Source: Brachionus manjavacas
Taxonomy: Eukaryota > Rotifera > Eurotatoria > Ploima > Brachionidae
Assembly: GCA_019054805.1 (NCBI GenBank)
Contig: JAHQIY010000021.1
Coordinates: forward strand, 876,001-940,000
DNA: 64,000 bases
Direction: 5' to 3'
Of this stretch, positions 63,357 to 64,000 are shown one piece after another (position 1 is the stretch's first letter; the number at the start of each line of letters is the position of its first letter). The translations under genes were made by a program, and so were the position numbers. The notes beneath the pieces were generated by a model. The model was not told the origin of the DNA. It saw nothing but the letters and a program-made list of their open reading frames with translations, and made no database searches.

Positions 63357-64000
63357 TTATATTGCATTATTAATAATAATATTTAGCTTTAATATAACCA
63401 AAGCTTCTAATATTAAAAGTTTAGTAGATACAGCGTTAGCCAATAACAGTGGATATTTAGCAGAACTTAACAAGCAAAAATCGTTAGATTTAGATGTTGC
63501 TTCGGCTAAAAGCTATTTGTACCCGCAAATAACTTTTAGTGCAGGGGCTACTAAATTGTTTGATTCTACTAGTAAACCAGTTAGCAGTAACACAGATTCT
63601 ACTAATTATAGTTACGAAATTAGGCTAACCCAACCAATAATAGTGCTAGAAGCTTTAGGCGAAATAGATAAAATTAATTACAGGCAGTTACAGGCAGAAA
63701 TTAGTGTTGCAGAAGCTAAAAATCAATTAATTTTAGATGTTGTAACCACATATTTAGATATTTTAAAAGCTCAAGATTCTTTAAAATTACTAGAAGTGCA
63801 AACCAATGTTGTAACACAGCAACAAACAATGATAGAGCGTAAAATTAAAGAAGGTTTAGCCAAAAGCACAGATATTACAGAGGTAAAAGTAGAATTAGCT
63901 AATTTATACTATAACTACGTAACACTACAAAGTAATTTACAAGTTTTATACTCTAACCTACAAAGCTTAGTTGGTAAACCAGTTACTAAAACCGATGTTT
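63346..64000 (+). CDS. TolC-family outer-membrane efflux protein (truncated by window end)
   Basis: The ATG at 63346 lies within the end of the pump gene, and the frame stays open to 64000 (218 codons), so the gene continues beyond the window. The start M-L-R-N-Y-I-A-L-L-I-I-I-F-S-F is a signal peptide. The mature part has the TolC pattern: a first helix S-L-V-D-T-A-L-A-N-N-S, Y-L-Y-P-Q-I-T-F-S-A-G near the first beta strands, and a long helix with A-E-A-K-N-Q-L-I-L-D-V-V-T-T-Y-L-D-I. It would be the outer-membrane channel of this efflux system. Confidence 0.88.
   Translation, partial: MLRNYIALLIIIFSFNITKASNIKSLVDTALANNSGYLAELNKQKSLDLDVASAKSYLYPQITFSAGATKLFDSTSKPVSSNTDSTNYSYEIRLTQPIIVLEALGEIDKINYRQLQAEISVAEAKNQLILDVVTTYLDILKAQDSLKLLEVQTNVVTQQQTMIERKIKEGLAKSTDITEVKVELANLYYNYVTLQSNLQVLYSNLQSLVGKPVTKTDV

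Noticed and set aside
1-64000. CRISPR arrays, insertion sequences, transposases, rRNA genes and integrase attachment sites
   Set aside because: None was seen. The only long exact repeat in the window is the tuf pair.

Overview
The window is 64 kb of very AT-rich chromosome from an alphaproteobacterium. Three things point to this class: (i) the complete CckA-ChpT-CtrA phosphorelay (cckA at 51572-54454, chpT at 43930-44577, ctrA at 48576-49277), with CtrA carrying its hallmark receiver and DNA-binding signatures; (ii) the gene chain rlmB / tRNA-Tyr / tRNA-Gly / tuf / tRNA-Trp / secE / nusG / rplKAJL / rpoBC / rpsL-rpsG-fusA-tuf / S10-spc-alpha operons; (iii) EF-Tu and ribosomal proteins of alphaproteobacterial type, several with N-terminal extensions. 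The low GC, short intergenic gaps and frequent TTG/GTG starts suggest a reduced, perhaps host-associated or streamlined genome. I cannot name the genus from the sequence alone.

Layout. 1-4.1 kb: a tRNA-Thr, then accessory genes (NRAMP Mn transporter mntH, an XRE/S24 repressor, a DeoR-type regulator) and rlmB. 4.3-35.9 kb: the main information-processing superoperon with two near-identical tuf genes at 4.6 and 20.7 kb. It holds well-formed promoters with a TTGACT/TTGATA -35 box and 17-bp spacer before rplK, rpsL, rpmC and rpsM. It also has an L10-type leader before rplJ and a hairpin between rplL and rpoB. 35.9-43.8 kb: envelope and housekeeping genes (orphan membrane protein, HtrA protease, small outer-membrane-like protein, a pseudouridine synthase, YciB, LipB, MgtE, LptF-like permease, NAD kinase). 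43.9-49.3 kb: chpT, a two-gene module of unknown function (a DUF6978-like protein plus a DUF1828/DUF1829-like protein), alaS and ctrA. 49.6-51.5 kb: a polyamine cluster speD / SSAT-like acetyltransferase / speE. 51.6-55.5 kb: cckA and recA in tandem. 55.7-57.1 kb: a CAU-anticodon tRNA, a structured RNA gene of about 200 nt with its own promoter and terminator (possibly 6S RNA), and a secreted cyclophilin. 57.4-64 kb: pyk and an RND efflux operon (membrane fusion protein, RND pump, TolC-family protein cut by the window end).

How it fits together. Most of the window is translation and transcription machinery under strong constitutive promoters and autoregulatory leaders. The second theme is cell-cycle control: CckA would phosphorylate ChpT, which passes phosphate to CtrA; alaS lies in tandem with ctrA and recA with cckA. 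A perfect 9-bp inverted repeat that contains two overlapping CtrA-type TTAA-N7-TTAA boxes lies just downstream of the predicted pyk promoter -10.

The most interesting non-routine items are the DUF6978/DUF1828 pair, the candidate 6S-like RNA, the pyk operator palindrome, the acetyltransferase inside the polyamine cluster, and the S24 repressor with Thr in place of the catalytic Ser and repeated TATACAC motifs in its divergent promoter region.
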